This document shows positions 1 to 7,454 of a DNA stretch of 27,268 nt, piece by piece. The position numbers were made by a program, and so were the translations under genes. Position 1 is the first letter of the stretch. The number at the start of each line of letters is the position of its first letter. The notes below the pieces were generated by a model, which was not told the origin of the DNA, made no database searches, and worked only from the letters and a program-made list of their open reading frames with translations. This stretch comes from Bordetella parapertussis (GTDB taxonomy: Bacteria; Pseudomonadota; Gammaproteobacteria; Burkholderiales; Burkholderiaceae_C): positions 1 to 27,268 of the forward strand of contig CAMCTC010000066.1 of the NCBI GenBank assembly GCA_945878355.1, written 5' to 3'.

Positions 1-120
1 TCTGCCTATGACTGTGAATTCATTGCGCTGGCGATCAAACTCAATACAAAGCTCGTGACGGTGGACAAGAAGCTGCTTCGGGAGTTCCCAACGCGCGCCA
101 TCGGTCTTGCTGGTAGATAG
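1..120 (+). CDS. PIN-domain (VapC-like) toxin, C-terminal fragment, truncated by window edge
   Basis: Only the last 39 codons are visible, ending at TAG 118-120. The fragment carries the typical end of a PIN ribonuclease: a SAYDCEF-type helix with an acidic residue, a strand reading KLVTVDKKLL (the last conserved aspartate and following lysines), and an FP turn before the stop. In VapC-family toxins this region supplies acidic residues of the metal-binding site that cuts RNA. The start, the first acidic residues and any antitoxin gene lie outside the window, so whether the gene is intact cannot be judged. The next sequence downstream is a relic of an unrelated gene, so this end of the locus has been rearranged. 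Confidence 0.65.
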   Translation, partial: SAYDCEFIALAIKLNTKLVTVDKKLLREFPTRAIGLAGR

Positions 121-139
121 TGTTCGAAGAAAGTTGCGT

Positions 140-244
140 TCGGGGGTGACACTTCAGACGACGGCGTCATTCGACGCCTTCATCGCGCAGGAATTCGCGA
201 AATGGCGCAAGGTGATCAAGCAGGCCGGCATCGAGGCGCAGTGA
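140..244 (+). pseudogene. Relic of a Bug/TctC-family solute-binding protein (C-terminal end only)
   Basis: About 30 codons before TGA 242-244 read as the last helix of a tripartite tricarboxylate transporter binding protein: a phenylalanine-rich FDAFIAQEFAKW segment followed by KVIKQAGIEAQ and stop. This ending is characteristic of the Bug family, which is greatly expanded in Burkholderiales. No start codon, signal peptide or ligand-binding body precedes it. The frame runs straight back into the PIN-like gene, so only the tail survives. I read it as a deletion or recombination scar. A chance match is possible because the fragment is short. Confidence 0.5.
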
Positions 245-485
245 CCGACCCTGCCCTTGCCCTCGTGAACCGAAGCGCAGCACCTTGGCCGGGATATGTA
301 TTCAACCAATCCTATTGAACGAGTGAAGCGTCCTTCACAACGTCCAGGCGTGCGAAAAATGGCCGACAACAGGACCGTTTTGCACGTGCATCTCGGAGAC
401 CTCGACTTCCATCGACTGCCACTCGCCGAGACTTGGCGCTCCGACCAGGCCTCGGCTGCTTGAAGGTCTGCGCGCCGGCTCGCCT
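245..485. other. Intergenic scar with no recognisable gene
   Basis: About 240 bases lie between the Bug relic and the stop of the old yellow enzyme gene. A 34-codon open frame with ATG at 359 and stop at 461-463 (plus) begins MADNRTVLHVHLGDL, but it has no clear ribosome binding site and no family I recognise. The stretch around 290-325 is locally AT-rich compared with the rest of the window. I see no tRNA, no insertion-sequence ends and no clear terminator. Confidence 0.4.
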
Positions 486-1565
486 TCAGGCCAGCGCCTG
501 CGGCGGCAGAAACGGATAGTCGATATAGCCCTGGTCGCCGCCGACATAAAAACTCTCGGCATCCGGCGCGTTGTAAGGACCGCTGCGGCGCAAGCGCTCG
601 ACCAGGTCGGGGTTGGCGATGAAGAGCTGGCCGAAGGCGATGAAATCAGCCCGCCCCGCCGCCAGCGCGTCGGCTGCCGAATCGGCGCTGAAGCCGCCGC
701 ACAGGATCAGCGGGCCGGTGTAGCGCTGGCGCAGCAGCGGCGCCAGCCGGTCTGCCGGCGCCACGCTGTCGGGCTCGATCAAGTGCAGGTAGGCCACGTC
801 GCGGGCTTGCAACTGCCCGGCCACATGGGCGTACAGCGCTGCCGGATCGGTGTCGGCGATGCCATCCACCGTGAAGTGCGGCGACAGGCGCACCCCCACC
901 CGCGCCGCGCCCAGCACCTCGATCAGCGCATCGACCACCTCCAGCAGAAACCGCGCCCGGTTCGCGACCGGTCCACCGTATTCGTCGGTGCGCTGGTTGG
1001 CGCCGTCACGCAGGAACTGGTCGATCAGGTAGCCGTTGGCGGCGTGCACCTCGACACCATCGAATCCGGCCTCGTCCGACAGCGAGCCGGCATGGCGGAA
1101 TTCATCGACCAGGCCGGCGATCTCGTCGATGGCCAGCGTGCGGGGCACCGGAAAAGGCCGCATCCCGTCGGGGGTGGCCACCTCACCACGCGCGGCGATC
1201 GCCGACGGCGCCACCGGCAGCGCGCCGCCCGGCAAGCGCCCCGGATCGGCCTTGCGGCCGAGGTGGAACAGCTGCTGGAAGATGCGGCCGCCAGCGCCGT
1301 GCACCGCATCGGTGACCCGACGCCAAGCCTGCGACTGGCCGGTGGTGTGGATCGCCGCGCCACCCGGTCGGCTGACGCTGTGCGGCGATACATGGGTTGC
1401 CTCGCTGACGATCAGCCCGGCGCTGGCGCGCTGGGTGTAATAAGTCTCCGCGCGCGGCAGCGGCTCGCGGCTCAGCGGGTCGGCACGGGCGCGGCCCAGT
1501 GGCGCCATGATGATGCGGTTGGGCGAGGTCAGCAGACCGAGGCGGCCGGGGTCGAACAAGCGCAT
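486..1565 (-). CDS. Old yellow enzyme family FMN oxidoreductase (NemA-like alkene reductase)
   Basis: A 359-residue NADH:flavin oxidoreductase of the N-ethylmaleimide reductase type, expected to bind FMN and reduce activated C=C bonds, nitro compounds or nitrate esters in the cytoplasm. The N-terminal strand reads SPNRIIMAPL. The substrate-anion pair of the HxxN type is at H174 and N177 in VEVHAANGYL, with the conserved tyrosine at Y179. QRTDEYGG follows near 191-198, the FMN phosphate strand LILCGGFS is at 286-293, and the NemA-like ending GGDQGYIDYP is at 342-351. The ATG at 1563-1565 is chosen because GGAG lies about ten bases upstream and the family begins here; the frame stays open further upstream into an unrelated relic. 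The threonine usually contacting FMN (APLTR) is Gly24, and the tryptophan of QLWH is Phe100. The gene stands alone, divergent from the Hsp70 gene. Confidence 0.88.
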   Translation of the reverse strand: MRLFDPGRLGLLTSPNRIIMAPLGRARADPLSREPLPRAETYYTQRASAGLIVSEATHVSPHSVSRPGGAAIHTTGQSQAWRRVTDAVHGAGGRIFQQLFHLGRKADPGRLPGGALPVAPSAIAARGEVATPDGMRPFPVPRTLAIDEIAGLVDEFRHAGSLSDEAGFDGVEVHAANGYLIDQFLRDGANQRTDEYGGPVANRARFLLEVVDALIEVLGAARVGVRLSPHFTVDGIADTDPAALYAHVAGQLQARDVAYLHLIEPDSVAPADRLAPLLRQRYTGPLILCGGFSADSAADALAAGRADFIAFGQLFIANPDLVERLRRSGPYNAPDAESFYVGGDQGYIDYPFLPPQALA

Positions 1566-1649
1566 GGTGATGGGCTCCAGTGGCAGGGTTGAGAGCGGTA
1601 AACAGTGACTTGCAAGGTGTCTGACAGCGCTTGCTGGCAGCAGTTGCCG

Positions 1650-1820
1650 GCAGACCACGGACGGCTCGACGCCCAGCCACCTTAGCAGCTGGCTGCGCAG
1701 CAGCGCGAAACTCGACGTGTCGATGCTGTGCAGCCGCGGCAGACGCACCTGAACCGCAAGCGCGACCACGCCCTTGTCCATCACCAGCACGCGGTCGATC
1801 AGCAGCGCAGCGCGCCGGGG
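1650..1820 (-). pseudogene. Relic of a SsuB/TauB-like sulfonate ABC transporter ATPase (C-terminal part)
   Basis: Upstream of the old yellow enzyme start, and in the same frame, the minus strand reads LLIDRVLVMDKG, then VQVRLPRLHS, then FALLRSQLLRWLGV. This order of an ADRVLVM-like strand, a LPRPR-like turn and a final helix is how SsuB-type ATPases end. Walker A, the signature motif and Walker B are absent, and a TAG closes the frame near 1869. No stop separates it from the oxidoreductase, so the remnant could be read through into that gene if transcription and initiation occurred upstream. Similarity was judged by eye against remembered family sequences, so confidence is moderate. Confidence 0.45.
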
Positions 1821-1919
1821 CGCACGCGAAGCACCGACCAGTACCTGAGGGCTGGCGACGACCGCCTTCTAGAATCGCGCCCCGTTCTCTTGCCGGCTCG
1901 CCGTCGCCCATCACCCAAC

Positions 1920-3209
1920 ATGTCTGCTGTCGGCGCGATCGATTTCGGCACCTCCAACTCGGCCATTGCGCTGCCGACCGCTGCCGGGGCCAAGCCCTCA
2001 GTGCAACTGGTCGAGCTCGAGTCCGGCCAGCGCACCATGCCGACCGCGGTGTTCTACGCGGTCGAAGGGCTGGCGGCACACGAGGAGCCGCAACGCCACT
2101 ACGGCCGTGCCGCTGTCGCCGCCTATGTCGAGGGCATCGAAGGCCGGCTGATGCGGTCGATGAAGAGCATCCTGGGCTCGACGCTGGCCAGCCAGGCCAC
2201 CGATGTGGGTGGCGGCCGATCGGTGCGCTACCTCGACGTGGTGTCGGGCTATCTGCGCCACTTGAAGACCTTGGCCGAGCGCCAGGCCGGCCAGGAGTTG
2301 ACCCGTGCCGTGCTGGGGCGCCCGGTGTTTTTCGTCGACGATGACGCCGAACGCGACGCTGCCGCGCAAGCCGCGCTGACGCAGGCAGCGCGCGATGTCG
2401 GGTTTGTCGATATCAGCTTCCAGTACGAGCCCATCGCTGCGGCGCTGGATTACGAGACCCAGGTCGACCGCGAACAACTGGTGCTGGTCGCCGACATCGG
2501 CGGCGGCACCTCGGACTTCTCGCTGGTGCGCGTCGGGCCGGCGCTGCGCGAGCGCGTCGACCGCCGGGGCGACATCCTGGCCAACCACGGCGTGCACATC
2601 GCCGGCACCGATTTCGACCGCCAGGTCGAGCTCGCCAGCATCCTGCCGACCTGCGGCTACCGCGCGCTCGGGCCCACAGGGCGCGAGGTGCCGAGCCGGG
2701 CCTATTTCGACCTCGCGACCTGGCACTTGATCAACACCGTCTACGCCCCCGCAAGAGTGGCCGAGCTCAGGCGCATGAAGACTTTTTATGCCGACCCGCA
2801 GCAGCACGCCCGGCTGATGGCGGTGATCACCGCGCACCTGGGCCACGGCCTGATCGCCCGTGCCGAAGCGGCCAAGATCGCGGTGGCCGAGGGTGGCGAG
2901 GCGGTGATCGACCTGTCGCTGCTCGAGTCCGGCTTGCGCGCTGCGGTCGACGAGGCTGGCGTGATGGACGCGGTCGGCGCTGACATCGACCGCATCGCCG
3001 CCGCAGCCCAGCAGACGCTGCGCCAGGCTGGCGTGGCGGCCGACCGGGTCGATGCGCTGTACTTCACCGGCGGGTCGACCGGGCTGAAACCGCTGACCGA
3101 CCGCATCGCGGCCTGTTTTCCGGCCGCCAAACTGATGCGCGGTGACCGCTTTGCCAGCGTCGCCCAGGGCTTGGGGCTCCACGCCCGGCGGGCGTTTGGC
3201 AGCGCCTGA
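1920..3209 (+). CDS. yegD: Hsp70-family ATPase of the YegD type (no substrate-binding domain)
   Basis: A 429-residue actin-like ATPase. The phosphate-1 motif AIDFGTSNSA is at 6-15, the connect motif YEPIAAAL at 169-176, the phosphate-2 motif ADIGGGTSDFS at 191-201 and the adenosine motif FTGGSTGLKPL at 382-392. The protein stops after the nucleotide-binding domain, so it lacks the peptide-binding domain and lid of DnaK. This matches YegD, an Hsp70 homologue of about 450 residues with poorly known function. A specialised folding or assembly role is inference. The ATG at 1920 is chosen because conserved sequence starts four residues later; the frame is open further upstream, but that part looks non-coding. 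The gene converges with the UPF0149 gene, whose stop is only six bases away. Confidence 0.85.
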   Translation: MSAVGAIDFGTSNSAIALPTAAGAKPSVQLVELESGQRTMPTAVFYAVEGLAAHEEPQRHYGRAAVAAYVEGIEGRLMRSMKSILGSTLASQATDVGGGRSVRYLDVVSGYLRHLKTLAERQAGQELTRAVLGRPVFFVDDDAERDAAAQAALTQAARDVGFVDISFQYEPIAAALDYETQVDREQLVLVADIGGGTSDFSLVRVGPALRERVDRRGDILANHGVHIAGTDFDRQVELASILPTCGYRALGPTGREVPSRAYFDLATWHLINTVYAPARVAELRRMKTFYADPQQHARLMAVITAHLGHGLIARAEAAKIAVAEGGEAVIDLSLLESGLRAAVDEAGVMDAVGADIDRIAAAAQQTLRQAGVAADRVDALYFTGGSTGLKPLTDRIAACFPAAKLMRGDRFASVAQGLGLHARRAFGSA

Positions 3210-3215
3210 ACCGGC

Positions 3216-3953
3216 TTATCGGCCGCCGCGAGGCCGGCTTGCCGGCCCGCGTGGCCGCGCAGCGGGCGTGGTCTTGGCCGCCGGTCCGCCGCGGCTTGCG
3301 CCCACAGCGCGCCTTGCCAACGCCGGGTGCGCCGCACGCCCGGTGGCCTGGGGCCGAGACACATCGGCCATCAGCAGCACGCTGCGCACCAGGTCTTCGA
3401 CCGCCTCGACCAGGGTCTCGGGCGGCGCCAGGGTCTCGATCTCGGCCAGCAGTTCCTCGGCGTCCTCCAGGTCGTCGGGGTCGAGATGGCGGTACAGCGT
3501 GGCCAGCGGCTCGAGCAGCGCGCGCTCGTGGCGGTCCATCAGGCCGGTGAACAAGTCCACTGCGGTGGCGAAGCCCGCGACCCAGGGCAACACGGTCTCG
3601 GACGGTGTTGCCTGGTCATCGAGCTGGTAGACCCAGGGGTCGAACCACTGGCGCTGGGCGATCGCCTGGTTCAGCTCGACATAGCGCCGGTGCACCAGCG
3701 CGCGCATCAGCGCGGCGTCGAAGCGGGTCGGTGGCTTGCGGCCGTCGACGTCAGCGATATGCGCCAGCCAGCGCTCCTCGGGCACCGGCTGCGGCTGCAG
3801 CAGCACGCCGCAGAGGTAGCCGTCGATCATCACGGTGTCTAGCGGCTCCAGCGTGGCGGGCAGGCTGTCCATCAGGGCCTGCAGGCTGTCAAGCTCGGCC
3901 TCGCTCAGCGGGCCCGTCGTGTTTGCAATCGGCAAGTTGCTCATGGCCAGCAT
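3216..3953 (-). CDS. UPF0149 (YecA-like) family protein with a basic Arg/Pro-rich tail
   Basis: A 245-residue protein whose first 195 residues match the UPF0149 fold: an N-terminal helix PLSEAELDSLQALM, the family signature IDGYLCGVLL at 43-52, PWVAGF at 123-128, and a following acidic helix rich in Asp and Glu. The function of the family is not established; some relatives carry a C-terminal SEC-C zinc motif, which is absent here. Instead the last 45 residues are rich in Arg, Ala, Pro and Gly, giving a basic, probably disordered tail. ATG 3951-3953 or ATG 3942-3944 could be the start; neither has a strong ribosome binding site. It begins 12 bases after the murB stop on the same strand, so the two are probably co-transcribed. 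Confidence 0.75.
   Translation of the reverse strand: MLAMSNLPIANTTGPLSEAELDSLQALMDSLPATLEPLDTVMIDGYLCGVLLQPQPVPEERWLAHIADVDGRKPPTRFDAALMRALVHRRYVELNQAIAQRQWFDPWVYQLDDQATPSETVLPWVAGFATAVDLFTGLMDRHERALLEPLATLYRHLDPDDLEDAEELLAEIETLAPPETLVEAVEDLVRSVLLMADVSRPQATGRAAHPALARRAVGASRGGPAAKTTPAARPRGPASRPRGGR
3232..3247. terminator. GC hairpin between convergent genes, possible transcription stop
   Basis: GGCCGGC-TT-GCCGGCC is a perfect inverted repeat 22 bases after the Hsp70 stop, lying within the 3' end of the converging UPF0149 gene. It could fold on transcripts from either strand, but no T-run follows on either side. It may slow or help stop transcription, or may simply reflect high GC. Confidence 0.25.
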
Positions 3954-3965
3954 TGTCAGGCCGCG

Positions 3966-5027
3966 CTACACGATCACCGGCTCGGGCTCGAGCCGGATGC
4001 CAAAGCGCCCGTAAACACTCTCCTGGATCGCGCGCGCCAGCATCACGACCTCGGCGCCTGTGGCGCCGCCGCGGTTGACCAGCACCAGCGCCTGGCGCTC
4101 GTAGACGCCAGCCCCGCCGATGCTCTTGCCTTTCCAGCCGCAGGCGTCGATCAGCCAGCCCGCAGCCAGCTTGTAGCGGCCGTCGGGCAGCGGGTAATGC
4201 ACCAGATGCGGGTCGCGGCCGGTGATGTCGCGGCACTGCTCTGCGCTGACGATCGGGTTCTTGAAGAAACTGCCGACGTTGCCCAGCAGTGCCGGGTCGG
4301 GCAGCTTGGTGCGGCGTATTTCGCAGACCCAGTCGAACAAGGTGCGTGCGTCGGGCTCCGGGTTGCCAGTCTCGGCCATCCGGCGCTCCAGATCGAGGTA
4401 GCCGCGCACCGGTTGCCAGGGCCGCGGCAGTCGCAGCCGCACCCTGGTGATCAGGCTCTTGCCCGCCAGGCCACCGAAGCCGCCTTGCTTGAACACGCTG
4501 TCGCGGTAGCCGAAAGCGCAGGCCTTGGCGCTGAGCGTGACGCTGCGGCCGGTGATCAGGTCGACGGCGTCGAGCGACTCGAAGCGGTCGGCCAACTCGA
4601 TGCCGTAGGCGCCGATGTTCTGCACCGGCGCGCCGCCCACGGTGCCGGGGATCAGGCCCAGGTTCTCCAGCCCTGGCCAGCCTTGGTCCAGCGTCCAGGC
4701 CACCGCCTCGTGCCATGGCTCGCCAGCGCCGAACTCGACGATCCAGGCGTCGTCGCGCGCCTCGACCAGTCGCCGCCCCATCACCTCGACCCGCAGCACC
4801 ACGGCCTGCGGGTCACGCGTGAGCACCAGGTTGCTGCCGCCGCCCAGCACCAGCTTCGGACTGCGGCCGAGCTCGGGGTGGTCGAGCACGCGTCGCACAT
4901 CGGCGTCGCTGCGGATTCGCACCAGCGTGTGCGCCAGCGCCGACAGGCCGAAGCTGTTGAACTCGCGCAGCTTGCAGCCGCGCTCGATGGTCAGCGCGGA
5001 CAACTGCGGTGGCAGGGGGGTCGACAT
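3966..5027 (-). CDS. murB: UDP-N-acetylenolpyruvoylglucosamine reductase MurB
   Basis: MurB uses FAD and NADPH to reduce UDP-GlcNAc-enolpyruvate to UDP-MurNAc, the second committed step of peptidoglycan precursor synthesis in the cytosol. The 353-residue product fits the E. coli-type enzyme of about 340. FAD-binding motifs are LGGGSNLVL at 61-69 and a second loop, IPGTVGGAPVQNIGAYG, at 126-142. Catalytic positions are R174 in FGYRDSVF, S253 in GNVGSFFKNP (the serine proton donor) and the glutamate near the end in LEPEP (347 or 349). WLIDACGWKGKSIGGAGVY at 291-309 is the substrate-side signature. The ATG at 5025-5027 is chosen because the protein family starts here, although the frame is open further upstream. 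The UPF0149 gene follows after 12 bases. Confidence 0.95.
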   Translation of the reverse strand: MSTPLPPQLSALTIERGCKLREFNSFGLSALAHTLVRIRSDADVRRVLDHPELGRSPKLVLGGGSNLVLTRDPQAVVLRVEVMGRRLVEARDDAWIVEFGAGEPWHEAVAWTLDQGWPGLENLGLIPGTVGGAPVQNIGAYGIELADRFESLDAVDLITGRSVTLSAKACAFGYRDSVFKQGGFGGLAGKSLITRVRLRLPRPWQPVRGYLDLERRMAETGNPEPDARTLFDWVCEIRRTKLPDPALLGNVGSFFKNPIVSAEQCRDITGRDPHLVHYPLPDGRYKLAAGWLIDACGWKGKSIGGAGVYERQALVLVNRGGATGAEVVMLARAIQESVYGRFGIRLEPEPVIV

Positions 5028-5267
5028 GGGGTGATTCTGGCCGATGCGCGCCGGCCAGGATTTGCCCTGGCCAACCAGGTTTATTGCCGGCAGAGCCGCC
5101 GCTGCCGCAGCAAGATCGGTAAGAATTCCCTGTTGAATCGGTGCCATCTGCCGACATCCTGCTGTTGCCCACCCCTCGACGAGCTTCACTTGCCGAACAA
5201 TGTTTCAAATCCAACCGTACCGCTGCAGCGCCGTTTTCGCAGCACCGACGTCATCCAGCACCTGGAC

Positions 5268-5594
5268 ATGGGGGTGATCGGCGATGTCTGTCTGGGCGTC
5301 TCGCTGGCGGGTTACCGTGACTTGTTGTCGAGTTTTTTGACCGACAACGCCGGCTGCCAGTCCGAACTGCTCGCCGCGCTCGACTGCGCTGACACCGCCG
5401 CGCTGACCCCCTTGGCCCATGCCCTCCATGGTGCTGCGGCCAGCATGGGGTTGATCGGCGTGCAGGCGCTGGCCCGGCGTATCGAGGCCGATGGCGCCAG
5501 CTACAGCGCCGCCGATTGCCGTGTCGATGCGCTCGCGCTGCGCGACCGGCTAGACATGGCCGCCGCCTTGCTGCAACGCATGGGATTTGCCTGA
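5268..5594 (+). CDS. Small stand-alone Hpt-domain phosphotransfer protein
   Basis: From the ATG at 5268 the product is 108 residues and nearly all of it is one histidine phosphotransfer domain. The phosphorylatable site is H51 in LAHALHGAAASMGL, which aligns with the AHxLKG pattern, but the usual lysine is replaced by H54. Helices RDLLSSFL and LLAALD before it, and LARRIEADG after it, fit the four-helix bundle. Conserved-looking sequence (VIQHLD) precedes the ATG, so a TTG at 5190 giving 134 residues is a real alternative; neither start has a clear Shine-Dalgarno. Such proteins pass phosphate between hybrid kinases and response regulators. No cognate gene adjoins it; a hybrid kinase lies about 18 kb away in this window. 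It is divergent from murB and upstream of yajQ. Confidence 0.7.
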   Translation: MGVIGDVCLGVSLAGYRDLLSSFLTDNAGCQSELLAALDCADTAALTPLAHALHGAAASMGLIGVQALARRIEADGASYSAADCRVDALALRDRLDMAAALLQRMGFA

Positions 5595-5678
5595 AACTGG
5601 CGACAGCGGCGCAGTAGCCTAGGGCCGACCGCTGAGCGCGTGGCAGAATTTTCGGCTTCTCCCCACCTGACTGCCACC

Positions 5679-6179
5679 ATGCCCAGCTTCGACACTGTCC
5701 TGGAACCCAACCTGGTCGAACTGCGCAACGCGGTCGATCAGAGCAACAAGGAAATCGGCACCCGCTTCGATTTCAAGGGCTCGGCCGCCCGCATCGAAAG
5801 CACCGAGACCGGCAAAGACCGCACGCTGGTGCTGCACGCTGACAGCGATTTCCAGATCGCGCAGGTGCGAGACCTGCTCAGCGCCAAGCTCAGCAAGCGC
5901 AGCGTCGACCTGCGGTTTCTCGACTTCAGCGCCAAGATCGAGAAGATGGGCGGCGACAAGGTCAGGCTGACGGTGCCGGTCAAGCAAGGCATCGACAGCG
6001 AGACCGCGAAGAAGATCCAGACCTTCATCAAGCAGAGCAAGCTCAAGGTGCAGGCCTCGATACAAGGTGACAGCGTTCGCGTGACCGGCGCCAAGCGCGA
6101 CGACTTGCAGGCGGCGATGGCGCTGCTGCGCAAGGACGTGGCCGACGTGCCGCTGGCTTTCAACAACTTCCGCGACTGA
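5679..6179 (+). CDS. yajQ: YajQ-family nucleotide (cyclic-di-GMP) binding protein
   Basis: A 166-residue protein matching YajQ over its whole length (usual length about 160). It begins [20 protein letters not shown], has the signature TRFDFKGS at 28-35, the strands KVRLTVPV and [13 protein letters not shown], and ends LAFNNFRD. YajQ proteins have two ferredoxin-like folds and bind nucleotides; in Xanthomonas a homologue binds cyclic-di-GMP and modulates a LysR regulator. Whether this one does so cannot be told from sequence. The start at 5679 matches the family N-terminus. It lies 84 bases downstream of the Hpt gene, so co-transcription is possible. A five-pair hairpin, GGCGC-TTGA-GCGCC at 6197-6210, follows the stop but has no T-run. 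Confidence 0.93.
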   Translation: MPSFDTVLEPNLVELRNAVDQSNKEIGTRFDFKGSAARIESTETGKDRTLVLHADSDFQIAQVRDLLSAKLSKRSVDLRFLDFSAKIEKMGGDKVRLTVPVKQGIDSETAKKIQTFIKQSKLKVQASIQGDSVRVTGAKRDDLQAAMALLRKDVADVPLAFNNFRD

Positions 6180-6280
6180 TCGCGGCGCGTTGCATCGGCG
6201 CTTGAGCGCCTGCGAACTCGATGGGCTTGTTCGCGATTACACCTGTGGCGTGAGGCTTCACATGGCCCCAGAATGGGCCG

Positions 6281-7285
6281 ATGGACCCCCAGCCCAGCCT
6301 AGAACCCTCGGTGTACGCGCCGGCAGGCCCGCCGGCGGCAGGGAACTCCCGATTTGTCTCGTTGTTCCAGACCACGGTGCCGGAACGCGCGGCAGCCTTT
6401 TGCGCCGGCATGTATGGCCCAAACAGCCTGCAGTTGCAGTCCGGCCGCAGTCTGGACATGTCGATCCAGGGTTTCGAATTCGCGAACCTGCACCTGGGTG
6501 CGATCCGCCACGGCGCGCCCACGGTGACCCAGGTCTACGACCGCCACCCTTTCTGGGTCTTCTCGTACCTGCGCAGCGGCCAGGTCGACCGTGCTGGCAT
6601 CCGTTTCAGCGCCGGCGACGCCGCGGTCTCGATGCCGGGCGACACCTATGTATTGCGGATGTCGGCCGATGCCGAGATCGTCAACCTGCGGGTGACGCAG
6701 CAGGATCTGGCCGCCGCTTGCCAGGCGCTCGGCGGTCCGGCGCTCACCGAAATGCCGCAGTTCAGCCGCCGAGTGCCCGCCGGCAGCCCGGTGTCGTCAG
6801 CGCTGCTGCGGGTGATGGGCCGCCTGGCCGGCACCCCGAACTACCCGCTGCGCGCGGCGCAGCATTTGGAGCGCAGCCTGCAGGAAGCGGCGCTGTTCGA
6901 GTTGCTGCTGGCCTGGCCGAACTCGCACCAGGGCTGGATGGACCACCCGGCCTCGCTGCCGGCCTCGACCCGGCGCGCGCGAGAGTTCATTCACGACCGG
7001 GTTGCTGATCTGCCGACGGTCGCAGACGTCGCCGCTGCCTGCGGGATCAGTGTGCGGGCGCTGACCAGGGGCTTCGAAAAACACCTCGGCACCTCGCCGC
7101 TGCAATACATGCTCGAGCTCAGGCTGCAAGGCGTTCGCGGCGAACTGAGCGCCGCAGTTGACGGCGCAAGCGTGACCGATCTGGCGCTGAACTGGGGTTT
7201 CGCCCACCTCGGGCAATTTGCGGCGCGCTATCGACAGCGTTTCGGCGAATCGCCGCGCGACACGCTGCGTCGCGCAGGCGGCTGA
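6281..7285 (+). CDS. AraC/XylS-family transcriptional regulator
   Basis: A 334-residue regulator. The N-terminal half (about 25-215) has the cupin-like ligand-sensing fold of the AraC_binding_2 type seen in regulators of aromatic or xenobiotic degradation; recognisable pieces are HPFWVFSYLRSGQ at 89-101 and AGDAAVSMPGD at 111-121. The C-terminal DNA-binding part (about 228-332) has two helix-turn-helix units: VADVAAACGISVRALTRGF at 247-265, and VTDLALNWGFAHLGQFAARY at 298-317 followed by FGESPRDTLR. The second unit, with its GF..LGQF pattern, is the family signature. The start at ATG 6281 is the first in frame. It is 169 bases upstream of the TonB-dependent receptor gene on the same strand, which makes that gene and the following catabolic genes its likely targets. 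Confidence 0.9.
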   Translation: MDPQPSLEPSVYAPAGPPAAGNSRFVSLFQTTVPERAAAFCAGMYGPNSLQLQSGRSLDMSIQGFEFANLHLGAIRHGAPTVTQVYDRHPFWVFSYLRSGQVDRAGIRFSAGDAAVSMPGDTYVLRMSADAEIVNLRVTQQDLAAACQALGGPALTEMPQFSRRVPAGSPVSSALLRVMGRLAGTPNYPLRAAQHLERSLQEAALFELLLAWPNSHQGWMDHPASLPASTRRAREFIHDRVADLPTVADVAAACGISVRALTRGFEKHLGTSPLQYMLELRLQGVRGELSAAVDGASVTDLALNWGFAHLGQFAARYRQRFGESPRDTLRRAGG

Positions 7286-7337
7286 GCGTCGGTTCAGCAT
7301 CCGGGTCAAACGACCGACGCCAGGCGGCGTCCGTTTT
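7286..7337 (+). terminator. Terminator-like hairpin with a competing upstream hairpin
   Basis: GACGCC-AGGC-GGCGTC (7316-7331) forms a six-pair stem with a four-base loop and is followed by CGTTTT (T-run 7334-7337), the shape of a Rho-independent terminator for the AraC gene. The strand 7313-7320 (ACCGACGC) can instead pair with 7286-7293 (GCGTCGGT), eight perfect pairs that would break the terminator stem. The two structures exclude each other, as in an attenuator. The T-run is short, so this is a candidate only. Confidence 0.4.
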
Positions 7338-7454
7338 CAGATGCTGCGGTGCCAAAACCAGATAGCCGACCTGTGGTCGGTGCTCCAGACTCTGCCGATC
7401 CAGACGCGACAGCCTCATCGCCAAACGCGCACCCCCATCGACCGGAGACACCTC

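Noticed and set aside
301..319. TTCAA-N9-TTGAA as an operator in the left intergenic region
   Set aside because: It has only five-base arms in an AT-rich pocket with no gene that would use it.
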